Positions 1 through 9,780 of a stretch of 64,000 bases of DNA are shown here, piece after piece. Each line of letters starts with the position of its first letter. Position 1 is the stretch's first letter. Below the pieces are notes generated by a model. The model did no database searches. It had not been told where the DNA came from and worked only from the letters and a program-made list of their open reading frames with translations. This stretch comes from Alisma plantago-aquatica (lineage: Eukaryota > Streptophyta > Magnoliopsida > Alismatales > Alismataceae). The position numbers and the translations under genes are program-made. The stretch spans positions 1,129,908,244 through 1,129,972,243 of the forward strand of contig OY856412.1 of the NCBI GenBank assembly GCA_963693085.1, read 5' to 3'.

Positions 1-1
1 T

Positions 2-898
2 GTTTTGGGGCATGTAATTTATGCGGGTCATATAGATATGGACCCTACAAAAGATGAAGCTATTCAAAAGTGGCAAGTGCCTCACAATCCTTCTGAGACT
101 TAGAGCTTCCTACGTCTGGTGGGATACTATCGACGATTCAGTCTGAACTTCTCTACAATTTCCCTCCCTATGACCAAGCTGACTAGAAAGGATGCAAAAT
201 TTGTATGGACACTAGAGTGTGAAGCAAGTTTCCAAAAGCTAAAGCAGTGCCTCACCTCCACTCCAGTCTTGACCTTACCCATTGAAGGTAAGAATTATGA
301 AGTCTTCACTAATGCCTCCCGACATGGTCTAGGTTGTGTCCTTATGCAAGATAAACATATGATAGCATATGGTTCACGTCAACTAAAGCCAAACAAGGCA
401 AACTACCCCACCCACGACCTTGAACTCGCATCTATTGTCTATGCTTTAAAATTTTGGAGGCACTATCTCTATGGAGAACAATTTCTAATTTTCTCTGATC
501 ACAAGAGCCTCAAGTACCTGCTCACACAAAAAGATTTAAATCTTCAACAAAGTCGATGGGTAGAGTACCTGAATGACTACAATTTCACAATCTCTTATCA
601 CCCTAGGAAGGCCAACGTAGTCGTAGATGCCTTAAGTAGGAAGAAAGTTGCAACTTATGTGGTCATGAGGCTGACTGAGTGGAAAATTCTGAGTACACTT
701 GAAGAATGGAAACCTGAGAGAATCTCTAAAATACAAGTCAAAATGGCTAGTCTCTCAATCACTCCTAGTTGGATGTCTGAAATCATAGAATCCCAAAAGA
801 CCAGTCCTGAGTTAGAAGAGGTCATGAAACTGGTAGAGAAGCCTCAGACAGAGATGCAGATTGGCTTAGATGGAGCTATTCATTTTTGTCAATGATTT
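2..898 (+). pseudogene. Ty3 pol fragment: RT C-terminus and RNase H
   Basis: The frame opens with the end of a Ty3 RT (GHV...DP.K.EAI..W then [11 protein letters not shown], residues close to the Ty3 thumb consensus) and continues into a complete RNase H module. RNase H motifs visible are the 'TNAS' block near 310, 'DLELASIV' near 420, '[11 protein letters not shown]' near 495 and 'DALSRK' near 630. The first catalytic Asp of the usual S/T-D-A-S block is Asn here, a G-to-A change that should abolish catalysis. An in-frame TAG at about 110 interrupts the RT part. RNase H would degrade the RNA of the RNA/DNA hybrid during reverse transcription. The frame ends at a stop near 895 and integrase sequence follows at once. 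Confidence 0.85.
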
Positions 899-1370
899 TG
901 GGTTCCAAATGTTGTTGACTTAAGGGAGAATGTTTTGAAAGAAGCCCACTATTCCAAATATACCATTCACCCTAGAACAACAAAGATGTATAAGAACCTC
1001 CAATATTCATTCTGGTGGAAGAACATGAAAAATGACATAGCTGAATTTGTTTCTAGATGTCTGATGTGCCAATAGGTAAAGATAGAACATCAAAGACCCG
1101 GTGGCCTCCTACAACCCCTTGAAATCACTGAATGGAAGTGGGATAAGATTACAATGAATTTCGTTACTGGATTTCCAACAACAAAGCAAGGATATGATGC
1201 AGTTTGGGTCATCATTGACTGACTCATGAAGTCAGCTCATTTCTTACCCTTCAAGACTACAATGAATGTATCTTCCATGGTTGAGTTATATATTCAAGAG
1301 ATAGTTCACTTTCATGGGATTCCAAAGACAATTGTTTCTGATCGGGATCCAAAATTCACTTCTAGACTCT
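899..1370 (+). pseudogene. Ty3 integrase, N-terminal half
   Basis: Integrase follows the RNase H frame. The HHCC zinc-binding domain is visible: 'EAHYSKYTIHP' supplies the two His and 'SRCLMCQ' supplies the CxxC. The catalytic core starts with 'MNFVTGFP', where the first DDE-type Asp (normally MDF) is Asn, and contains the second catalytic Asp in 'SDRDPKFTS'. In-frame stops occur after LMCQ, in 'IID*LMKSAHF' and in 'SRL*K*IHD', mostly explained by C-to-T or G-to-A transitions. The sequence stops at 1370, where a LINE with target duplication begins; the rest of the domain resumes at 8929. Confidence 0.85.
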
Positions 1371-1386
1371 AGAAATAGATTCATGA
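1371..1386. repeat. LINE1 target-site duplication, left copy
   Basis: The 16-bp AGAAATAGATTCATGA here is repeated exactly at 8913-8928. It is Ty3 integrase coding sequence (KxIHD), so the two copies mark the insertion point of the LINE. Confidence 0.95.
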
Positions 1387-2234
1387 TATGGCATCTTTAT
1401 CTCGAGTCTAAGTCTTTGATCCGGGGTGGTAACGGTAAATTAGAGGGAGAAAGCTCCAACTTCTCTCTAGATTTCTCCATCCGGTTCGTCATCTTCCTAG
1501 GTCGGTCTCGCCCCTCCCCGACGAGCTCCTGCAGCCGCTTGCTCCATCTTCTTAGCGACGGAGAAGTACATCCTTCCGCTTTCTCGGGTATTAGCTTCTA
1601 CCAATTCAGGTTCCAAAGCATTTACCCTTCTAGGGGCTTTTATTCCTTCTCTCCCGATGAGTTCTTTCTGCCTCCTACTCCTTCGTGACAACGACAGCAA
1701 AATCCATCTTCCTCTCTTTGGGTATCAGCTTCTCCCACACCAGGGTCATAAGAGAATCATGTCCCAGGTATCTATTTCCCCCGTTCTTCTCCTCTTTATA
1801 GGTTGTTGGTACCATCTCCTTGATCGGTTTCAGTGCTTGTTAAATATTTGAACATGCAACATCTGGATTAAGCAACATCAGTGTCTCTGTCCTTCTCAGT
1901 CTTAAGCTCTCAGGCTTCGCCGTTCAAGTTCCATCACCCCCGACCCTCTCTCTACTCTTGGAGGCGAAAACCCACTCCTTTCTTTAGACCCCTTCAAAAC
2001 CAGTGTGCATTAAATTCTGAGATTATCCGCATCTGTTGCATCTCACCTCGTGGTTTCCCAAACGGCCCTAGAAGCATGCAAAAAACATCTCATTGATTAC
2101 CCCTTTCGACCCTTTCCATTCTCTCTGTCGGCTACAAACCCTTCCCTAGATTTTGCTGGCTACCAGATCAAATCAGCATTACTTTTGTCCCAATTATCTG
2201 CAATAAAAGCCCCAACAAACGATCAGATTACAAC
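1387..2234 (+). other. LINE1 5' UTR
   Basis: About 850 bp before the first sustained ORF1 frame. It is C/T-rich on the plus strand with moderately GC-rich patches, and the short frames in it show no recognisable domain. Plant LINEs carry an internal promoter in this position, but I see no specific promoter motif. Confidence 0.6.
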
Positions 2235-4821
2235 ATGAGAACAGGAGGCGTCCTCACCCTCGCCTCATGCACAAAAATACCGTGCATGCATAAATCAGGC
2301 AAGATATCTACCTTCCGCCGTGCTTTGCAGAAGCATAAACACTCGGTGCCCAGCAACATCACAAAAACCCCAACATCTCTGAACAACATGAACTCCCGCT
2401 TTCCCTTCATCAAAATCCATCTCGCCGACCCTTCTTTCTCATCAAGCATCCCTCTGCCAAGAGCTTGGTTCTACCACAAATATGACGTTTCTCCTGGCAT
2501 CAGTATGATTAATATCGGGCATTGCTCTTTCCAGGTCTAGATTTCATGCTTTATCCCCTCAGAAACAACCTGGGGCAAAAAAAACCCCTCCCTCCTCATC
2601 TCGGAAGGCTGGAGTGAAATGCACAAGGAACTGAACCTTCAACCAGAGTGGTCGATGTTCCTTCAACCGTTCTAAGATCACACCTTCCGTGCGTGGGTTC
2701 GGGATTTCGACCAAGAAACTTCCCCAACACTTGCCTACCTCTATAAAAGATATGATCAAGATAGTTCATCATCCTCCAACTCCGCGGACCAACTCTTTGT
2801 CAGAGCCGAACATCAACCCCCTATGGGAGCAAAATCCTGGCCCATCTCCATCTCTTCAGGGTTAGAGGATGAATATGACGATGTCACATCTCCCCGGGTC
2901 CAACAACACTGTTCCATCGCTGAAAGGTATAAGCTTTTTCCTACTCCATATTTTAAAGGTAAAAATTACAAACCAAAACTATCGTCCTTATACAAAACCC
3001 TCCTTCCCAAATCTCCCCCGTTTGGGGACATCATCCCTAAGGACAATATTCACCTAAACCTCTATTTTCCCATCCCGGGCCATGCTAAATCTTCCCTTCT
3101 CATAAATGACACTCTAGAAAAATCCCCCACCGCCCAAAACTAGACTGCGGTCCCCCCAAAAAGACCTTTTCGAGCCCTTTTCTGCTCTCTCTGCCACTAA
3201 AACAACCACTCTTCTTCCAGATGTTACTCTCGACGCTCTTGCTTCGGCTGCGGTCGCCTAGGGCACATAAAAAGGTTTTACAAGGCCCATTTTCACCCTA
3301 ACAGGGACAAATACCAGCCAAAACTCCACTCCTCCTACATGCACTCTCGCTCGACTCATTTCTCTCCTTTCCAAAGAAGTTCTGCTGCCCCAAAAAGGCA
3401 TTCTTCTGACTCCTGGCAAAACGTTGCGCCCACCCATCATCATTACCTTTCAAAAAACCGTTTTGCATGTCTCGCAAATCTCCCACCCGAACATGCAGAA
3501 GTAACCATCCCTTGTCGCACGATCTCAAACACCCGAATCCCTCCTATATCAAAATCTTTTCACTCGCCTAGAAACCTTGCCAAACACTGCACACAACGAA
3601 AAAACCCTCCTCTAAAAAATCTATCTGCAAAAACCTTCAGTGAAAACCATCCTTCCTCCTTACCAACCATGAAGGTTCCTGATCACCTAGAATATGCCAT
3701 TGCCCTGGATCTCCCTGCAAACTCTATGCGCTTACTCAAAGTCTTCTCTCTTAGAAGCATCCTAGTATTAGTAGAAAATAACTTGGACAACAACCCAATC
3801 AACGTCCTAGACATCACTAGATCTTTGGATCTTCTTCTTCCTGGCCATACTATCATCAAACCTAAAATCTTCTCGCCCACCCAACTTATTTACACTGTCC
3901 CTGAAGGAACGAAGATAAACCATATTTTCAACCAAGTGCTCACCATTCCTTGTGGTTCAAGCTTTATCATGGCGAGATTATCTAAATGGCCAGTTGACTC
4001 TGGTTCTTTCCCTGCCCCAGCAGGCGGCTTAGACTAGGTAGCCATTTCAAATCTTCCTCCCCATCTGTGGGAGATTGAGATTTTTAGAGGCATTGCTTTC
4101 TATCGGGGCTACGCTCCAATACATTAGCCCAGAAACACTTCACCCCACTCAATACATCAAAGCTTATTGCCTCTTCTCTATCAAAGCCTCCATCTCCCTA
4201 CCGCCATCCATCAACATTAGAATTGGTGAATCCATATATCATCTAAAGCTTGCTGCTGAACACCCTACAATAAACAGCACAGCCTTCTCTGATCTTACCT
4301 CTCATCCACCATCCTGGTTTAGCCCAAAGAAAGACAAAAACCCTATCTCGCATTCCAGAGCTCCACCTGACAGAAAGCACGTCTGGATTAGGGAAACCTC
4401 AACCCATACCGATAACTCCTATCACCTCCCAAATAAGAAAAGAACCAGATCTCCAGAGCCCCCTCTCCCTACAATCTATATCAAACCTAGAAGCAACACT
4501 CTCCCATCACCTTCTTCTTCAAAGGAAAGTTGGCATTCACCAAACAAAAACAATCAAACAACTTTGTTTCAAGACTCATCTCAGCACAAAAATGAAAACT
4601 CTCTGCAAAGTTCAGAACAGGAGAGCCCTCAGCAGAAGCCAAACTCCAGCTACCTTCAAAATATCCTACAGACAAATCAATTCGACTCCAAAGGCTCCAG
4701 CATCATAAACAGACCAAAGAAAGGTAACTCCCCTCATTTCTCTTTTAGTTATGTTCCCTATGTGCCTACTTTTTCTACAACTCCATCTTCTAAAAAACAA
4801 ATAAAGATCTCGATACAATAG
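2235..4821 (+). pseudogene. LINE1 ORF1 (nucleic-acid-binding gag-like protein), degenerate
   Basis: One reading frame runs from about 2235 to 4037 with stops near 2538, 2673, 3141, 3201 and 4035. The product then continues in another frame (4075-4821) after a frameshift near 4070-4100. At 3240-3281 there is a CCHC-type knuckle, C-x2-C-x4-H, whose last Cys is Tyr (TGY to TAY). Further on, 'VAISNLPPHLWEIEIFRGI' followed in the shifted frame by 'GATLQYISPETL' matches the second half of the DUF4283 signature of plant LINE ORF1 proteins. The C-terminal part is Ser/Pro/Lys/Asn-rich and probably disordered. By family analogy it coats LINE RNA. In this copy the knuckle lies before the DUF4283-like motif, whereas in LINE2 it lies after it. 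The start is uncertain. Confidence 0.7.
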
Positions 4822-5022
4822 AAGATCTAGCTTCTTGGTCAAACATAAAAAGTTTCACATCTTTTGCAAATAAGATAGGCATTCACATTGAAGAGGATGA
4901 TGACACACAAAATGTTCTTCACAACCTTGAATCCTTCATGGGTTGGTCGAAGAGAAGGTGTTAACAGGCTAGCACCTTATCTGTGTCTTTCTTGTTATTA
5001 TCTTTTTATAATTTCCTTCGTC

Positions 5023-5740
5023 ATGAAATTTTCTTCTTGGAATATTTGTGGTGCTGCAAATCTTCAAAGAAGAAAAAAAATACGATCCCACATTTATAAA
5101 AATAATATAGACCTCATTTCCATCCAAGAAACTAAAACCTACCTCACCCCTTTTGCCCTCAAAACTATAGGTGGTTATAGAATCACAAACTGGATTCAAC
5201 TACCCCCTAAGGGCTTCAAAGGTGGTATCATTGTCAGTTATAATAACCAGACTCTTATCATGCAAAACTCTTCAATTCTAAAATTCTCCATAACTATTGA
5301 TTTTAAAAATCTCTCTGACGGATATCTTTGGTCTTTCTCTGGTATCTATGGGGAACCAAGGTATGATAAATCCCCATTCCTAGAGGAGCTAAACTACCTC
5401 TACACAAATTATCACCTGTCTCCCTGGGTTCTTGGTGGTGATTTTAATCTTATCACCCATATCTATGATAGACACAATTCAAATCCTTCCTCTTCTTCGA
5501 TGTCAGTAGATGATAAAAAGTTCAGCCAGATGCTAACAAACCACTCTCTTATTGACCTTGTTCCCTCAAATGCTTTATATATGTGGTCAAGAAACCAGTC
5601 ATTTGCTAGACTTGATCACTTCATTTGTTAAAATCTTTGGGAAGACAAGAATCCACTCTCATCTATCTATATCTCCCACAGAACTATCTCAGACCACTTT
5701 CCCTTAATTCTCGAAACTACTTCTTGCTCTTGGGGTTCTC
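5023..5740 (+). pseudogene. LINE1 ORF2: endonuclease domain
   Basis: ORF2 most likely starts at the ATG at 5023 (MKFSSWNICGAAN), a typical start for this family; the open frame extends upstream to 4888 but without domain similarity. Endonuclease/exonuclease/phosphatase motifs appear in order: 'SWNICG', 'ISIQETKT', 'GGIIVSY', 'SGIYGEPR', 'LGGDFNLI', 'LDHFIC' and 'ISDHFPLIL'. The catalytic Asn, Glu, Asp and His positions look preserved. A TAA at 5629 interrupts the frame just before the SDH motif. This domain nicks target DNA to prime reverse transcription, in agreement with the 16-bp target duplication. Confidence 0.88.
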
Positions 5741-7872
5741 GTCCCTTCAAATTTGAAAACAACTGGCTCTCCATGGAAAATTTCTCCAGATCCTGTCTTG
5801 AAGCCTGGTCGCTTGCCAACCCTCAAAACAACAAACATGGGTCTTCACATCCTAAAGAATACAAAATATATCAAAAATCACATTAAAAAATGGAAATTTC
5901 AAAATCCCTCGACCTTATCTGAAATTCAAAAAAATATTGAAGACCAGCTTCTCTTTGTTGAAAAAGACCCATCTGCTGATCCAGCTTTGGTCCTATCAAT
6001 AAAAGATGACCTTGATCACATAAATAACAACATTGATACAAGATGGAGACAAAGGGATAAGATCACATGGGCCAAAGAAGGTGACAAAAATACAAAATAT
6101 TTCCATAAAATATGTAACCAAAACTTTAGAAATAATGCCATAACTCACCTAATGATAAATGGCAGACTCACTTCCCATAAACAATCCATCATAACACATA
6201 TAAAAAACCATTTCAAAAAAATCTTCAATAATAACCACAACCCAATTTGTCTAAATAACCTCAAATGGAATACCATTTGTCAAAATAAAATAAAAAACCC
6301 TCAAGATCTCATCAAACCTTTCACCCCTGATGAATTACAAGCTGCTATTTCTGACCTTGGTAAAAATAAATCCCCTGGATCTGCTGGTCTAAATGTGGAA
6401 TTCTATTTGGCTAACTGCAACCATTATAAACATGATTTTCTTGCCTTTCTATCCGCCTTCCACACCAGTTCAAACCCACAAAACATCATCAAATACATTA
6501 ATAAAACCTTCATTACCCTGATAAAAAAAAATAGTCAGCCTGAATTTATCTCTCACTTCAGACATATCAGCCTCATAAACACCTCATATAAAATCATCAC
6601 AAAAACTTTAGCAAACAGGATCAAACCTCTCATGGATGACATCATTCCTCTTAACCAATGTGCCTTTCTTAAAAATAGAAGCATTCAAGATGCCTTTTTA
6701 ATGGTCAATGAAACGATCCACCATTGCCACAAAAAAAAATCCCTCTCCTTGCCATCAAACTGGACTTCGAAAAAGCTTTTGACTTTGTTAACTGGCAATG
6801 CCTGTTGAATACTCTCAAGGGATTTGATTTTCCTGACAGATGGATTTCTTGGATCCATGCATGTATCTCAACAAATCATTTCCCCACCATCATCAATGGT
6901 GTTCCTCTTAGCTGTTTCCATAATTCTAATGGACTTAGACAAGGGGACCCTCTCTCTCCATACCTCTTTATCATTTTAACCACTATTCTCTCTCGCATGA
7001 TTCAAATGGGAAATCAAAATGGGCTTATCTCGGCTCCTGATGTCTGTAAGGACAACATCATTCAATTCGCTGATGACACCATCATCTTCTCCTCTACAGA
7101 AAAATCCTTTGTTCAAAATATTTTTAGGATCATAGGTTTCTTCTCATATATCTCTGGGCTAAAAGTAAATATACAAAAATCATCCATCTTCGGGGTAAAC
7201 ATTCTTCAATCCTATTTGGAGCACCTCAAAGACTTCCTAAAATGCAAGACTGAAGATTTCCCTATCAAATACTTGGGTCTCCCCATCACTCCTTATTACA
7301 TTACAAATGCTATTTGGAACCCCATAATCTCAAAAATAAACTCCAAACTCACAAACTGGGCAAACAACTTCCTAAACCTCTCAGGTAGGCTCACCCTTTT
7401 AAACAGTGTCATCACACCAATAACAACCCACTTCTTGAGCTGCATTCCCTTACCCTCAAAAACTAAGTCCATTCTAGATAAAATTCAAAGAAATTTCCTT
7501 TGGAATAATTTCCACAAACTAGATAAACTAGGGAAACATTACCATCTAGTTAATTGGAAAACAATTTCTGCTCCTCTGGATCAAGGAGGTTGGGGAATAA
7601 TAAACATTGAAACGCACTCGCTCTGCCTCATTGCCAAAATCATTGACTGTCTAATTCAAAACAAAAAGAAAATCTGGACCAATCTCATCAAATACAAATA
7701 TTATCAAAACTCATCTCCTTGGCACCAAATCCATCTGAAAACAACCTCCCCTCTTTGTAAATTCATCAATAAAAATATACAAACGATTTCACAAATGTTA
7801 AATACTCTCCTCATTCACACAAAATTATCTCCTTCTGGTTTGATCCATGGTTCGAAAACAACTCTGTTTTAA
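5741..7872 (+). pseudogene. LINE1 ORF2: reverse transcriptase domain
   Basis: The RT is spread over two frames (5753-6808 and 6724-7872), with frameshifts near 5750-5870 and 6740-6780. Ordered motifs are 'NKSPGSAGLNVEFY', 'FITLIKK', 'HISLINTSYKIITK', 'LDFEKAFDFVNW' (first catalytic Asp), 'GLRQGDPLSPYLFI', 'FADDTIIFS' (catalytic Asp pair intact), 'SGLKVNIQKSS' and 'YLGLPI'. The thumb-like region follows with 'GRLTLLNSVI' and 'NFLWNN'. This is clearly the RVT_1 domain of a plant L1-clade LINE. The active-site residues survive although the frame does not. Confidence 0.92.
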
Positions 7873-8537
7873 ATCTCAAACCATCATGGTCCATTCCAAA
7901 TAATCTCCTCAACCTAAGGATTGATAAAGCCCTTTCACTAATCACCAGTAACAGATCAAATTCCTTTAAAAGATGTATCCTTTCCCAGGTAAGTCAAAAT
8001 GAATTCAGACATCTTTCAAGTTCTATGGAAAACAACACCTCAAATATCATCACATGGAAATGGGGGAAAGATTATTCGGTTAAACTTGCTTACAATTTTC
8101 TCTCTTTCAGAGGCATATCCCCTTCATCATCAAAGATTTGTAAACAAAAATGGCCACAAAAATACAAAACTTTATTATGGCTTCTTTTACATAACAAACT
8201 TCTTTCAGGTGAAAACATCACAAAAAAAGGGTTTCATTGGTCCGTTTAGATGTTCCCTCTGTGAAAAAAATAGTGACTCGGTCAGCCACATCTTTAAATG
8301 CTCTTTTTCTCACATTTCATGAGAAATTACCTTCCTCATCTCCAGGAAGCCATTTTCCCCATCCAAACAACACCTTTAAGACTTTATAGAAATTTCAAAA
8401 GCAGTGATCTTTTCACCACAATCTGCTGGAATCTTTGGAAAGAAAGGAACAATAGAACTTTCAACAACAAAAAATTTTTGGCAAGAAATGTTATAACTCA
8501 AGTAGATGCCGATCTTCATATCCTTACTAAACTGTAG
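7873..8537 (+). pseudogene. LINE1 ORF2: C-terminal zf-RVT-like domain
   Basis: After a stop and frame change near 7870, the product continues with 'SVKLAYNFL', then 'KWPQKYKTLLWLLLHNKLLS' and 'CSLCEKNSDSVSHIFKCS', the zinc-binding region typical of plant LINE ORF2 C-termini. A further frameshift near 8300 joins to 'CWNLWKERNNRTFNNK' and the terminal stop at 8535-8537. Complete ORF2 would be roughly 1,170 codons (5023-8537), normal for the family. Confidence 0.82.
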
Positions 8538-8912
8538 GAAAATTAGCAGAAGGGAGACAGGATGAATCAGAGGAAGGAGAATCAGAAGCTGCTTTTCTTT
8601 GTGACCTTAAAGCTATGGTGGACGATGAGACTGGCGTCAGCTTAGTACAGCAACAACTGTGACTTATCTTTCTAGTTCAAGGGCAGCTCAAACAACAAAA
8701 TCTCTAGGATCCAAAACTTTTTAATTCACAAGGGGCTTTTTTTAAGGGATGCCCCCCACGTTAGCAAAACAATGCTCTCATAGGCTTATTTTCCTTTTTA
8801 GTCTTTTTTTCTTTCCACTGTCGTTTACAATCATTTTGTAGGTTTTCCACATAAGCAGGTTTTTTCTTGCTTGATGTGCTTTTAATAATAACATTACCTT
8901 TCCTAAAAAAAA
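8538..8912 (+). other. LINE1 3' UTR and A-tail
   Basis: Non-coding 3' leader of about 370 bp ending in a short run of A (about 8905-8912) directly before the right target duplication. It holds an ATTACC-rich, T-rich end and no ORF. Confidence 0.8.
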
Positions 8913-8928
8913 AGAAATAGATTCATGA
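8913..8928. repeat. LINE1 target-site duplication, right copy
   Basis: Exact 16-bp copy of 1371-1386, after which Ty3 integrase coding continues (DELGT). Confidence 0.95.
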
Positions 8929-9738
8929 CGAATTGGGTACTTGATTGCTTTTAGTATTGCCTATCATTCTCATACGGATGGACAATATGAGCATATAGTC
9001 CAAATCCTAGAGGACTTACTCCATTCTTGTGTCGTGGATTGGAGTGGCTCTTTGGATATGAACCTTCCCTTGGCTGAATTTGCATACAATAATAGCTATC
9101 AGGCCAGCATTGGGATGCCTCTGTATGAAGCTTTATATGGTTGGCCATGTAGATCACCCTTACATTGGGATGATGTGGGTGAAAGGTCTTTGCTAAAATC
9201 TGAAGAACTATAGTTCTATGTTGATAAAGCTGACTTGATCATTAAGAAAAGAATGAAGGCAACTCAAGATAGATAGAAAATGTATGCCAACCAACATAGA
9301 ATGGGATACACATTTTCTTGTAGGAGAATCAGTCTATCTGAAAGTGAAACCCTTGAAGTCTATTGCTAGATCAAAAATCAAGGGCAAGTTGAGTCCTAGA
9401 TATGTAGGACCTTTTGAGATACTTCAACGAGTTAGGGAATGTGCTTATCGACTAGCCTTGCCTCCATATTATGAGAAAATGCATGACGTGTTCATGTATC
9501 TATTCTAAAGAAATACGTCAAGGACCCATCTCATGTTTTGACCATCGAACCTCTGGAAATCTGAGAAGATTTGACCAACAAAGAATACCCCGTGAATATC
9601 CTTGACACGAGGGTCAAGCAATTGAAGAATAAGGATATGCAATTAGTGAAGCTGTTTTGGAAGCACCACGGCCTCAAGGAAGCAACCTGGGAAATGCAAT
9701 CTGAAATGATAAAGACTTACCCTCACCTTTTCATTTAG
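8929..9738 (+). pseudogene. Ty3 integrase, C-terminal half with chromovirus-like tail
   Basis: Continuation of the integrase cut by LINE1. 'YHSHTDGQYEH' holds the third catalytic residue (Glu) of the DDE triad; 'FAYNNSYQASIG' and 'EALYGWPCRSP' follow, then the C-terminal 'KLSPRYVGPFEI' and 'AYRLALPP...MHDVF' blocks. The tail 'LFWKHHGLKEATWE' and 'YPHLFI*' is the characteristic end of chromovirus-type Ty3 integrases, which may guide integration through chromatin. There is a one-base frameshift just after the LINE junction and stops near 9211, 9275 and 9506. The natural stop is at 9736-9738. Confidence 0.85.
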
Positions 9739-9768
9739 TCATGGATTTTGAGATGAAATCCCCCTCAA

Positions 9769-9780
9769 TGGGAGGTGAGT
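9769..9780 (+). other. Ty3 polypurine tract
   Basis: TGGGAGGTGAGT immediately precedes TGTAACATAC, the start of the 3' LTR. It is the expected plus-strand primer for reverse transcription. Confidence 0.75.

Larger units (their letters stand above)
1387..8912 (+). mobile_element. LINE1: plant L1-type non-LTR retrotransposon
   Basis: About 7.5 kb, plus strand, inserted in the Ty3 integrase and flanked by a perfect 16-bp target duplication. It has a 5' UTR, an ORF1 with a zinc-knuckle relic and DUF4283-like motif, an ORF2 with apurinic-type endonuclease, RT and C-terminal zinc domain, a 3' UTR and a short A-tail (about 8 A). The length and the long 5' leader suggest a full-length insertion rather than a 5'-truncated one. 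Both ORFs carry stops and frameshifts, so it is now inactive. Confidence 0.93.
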
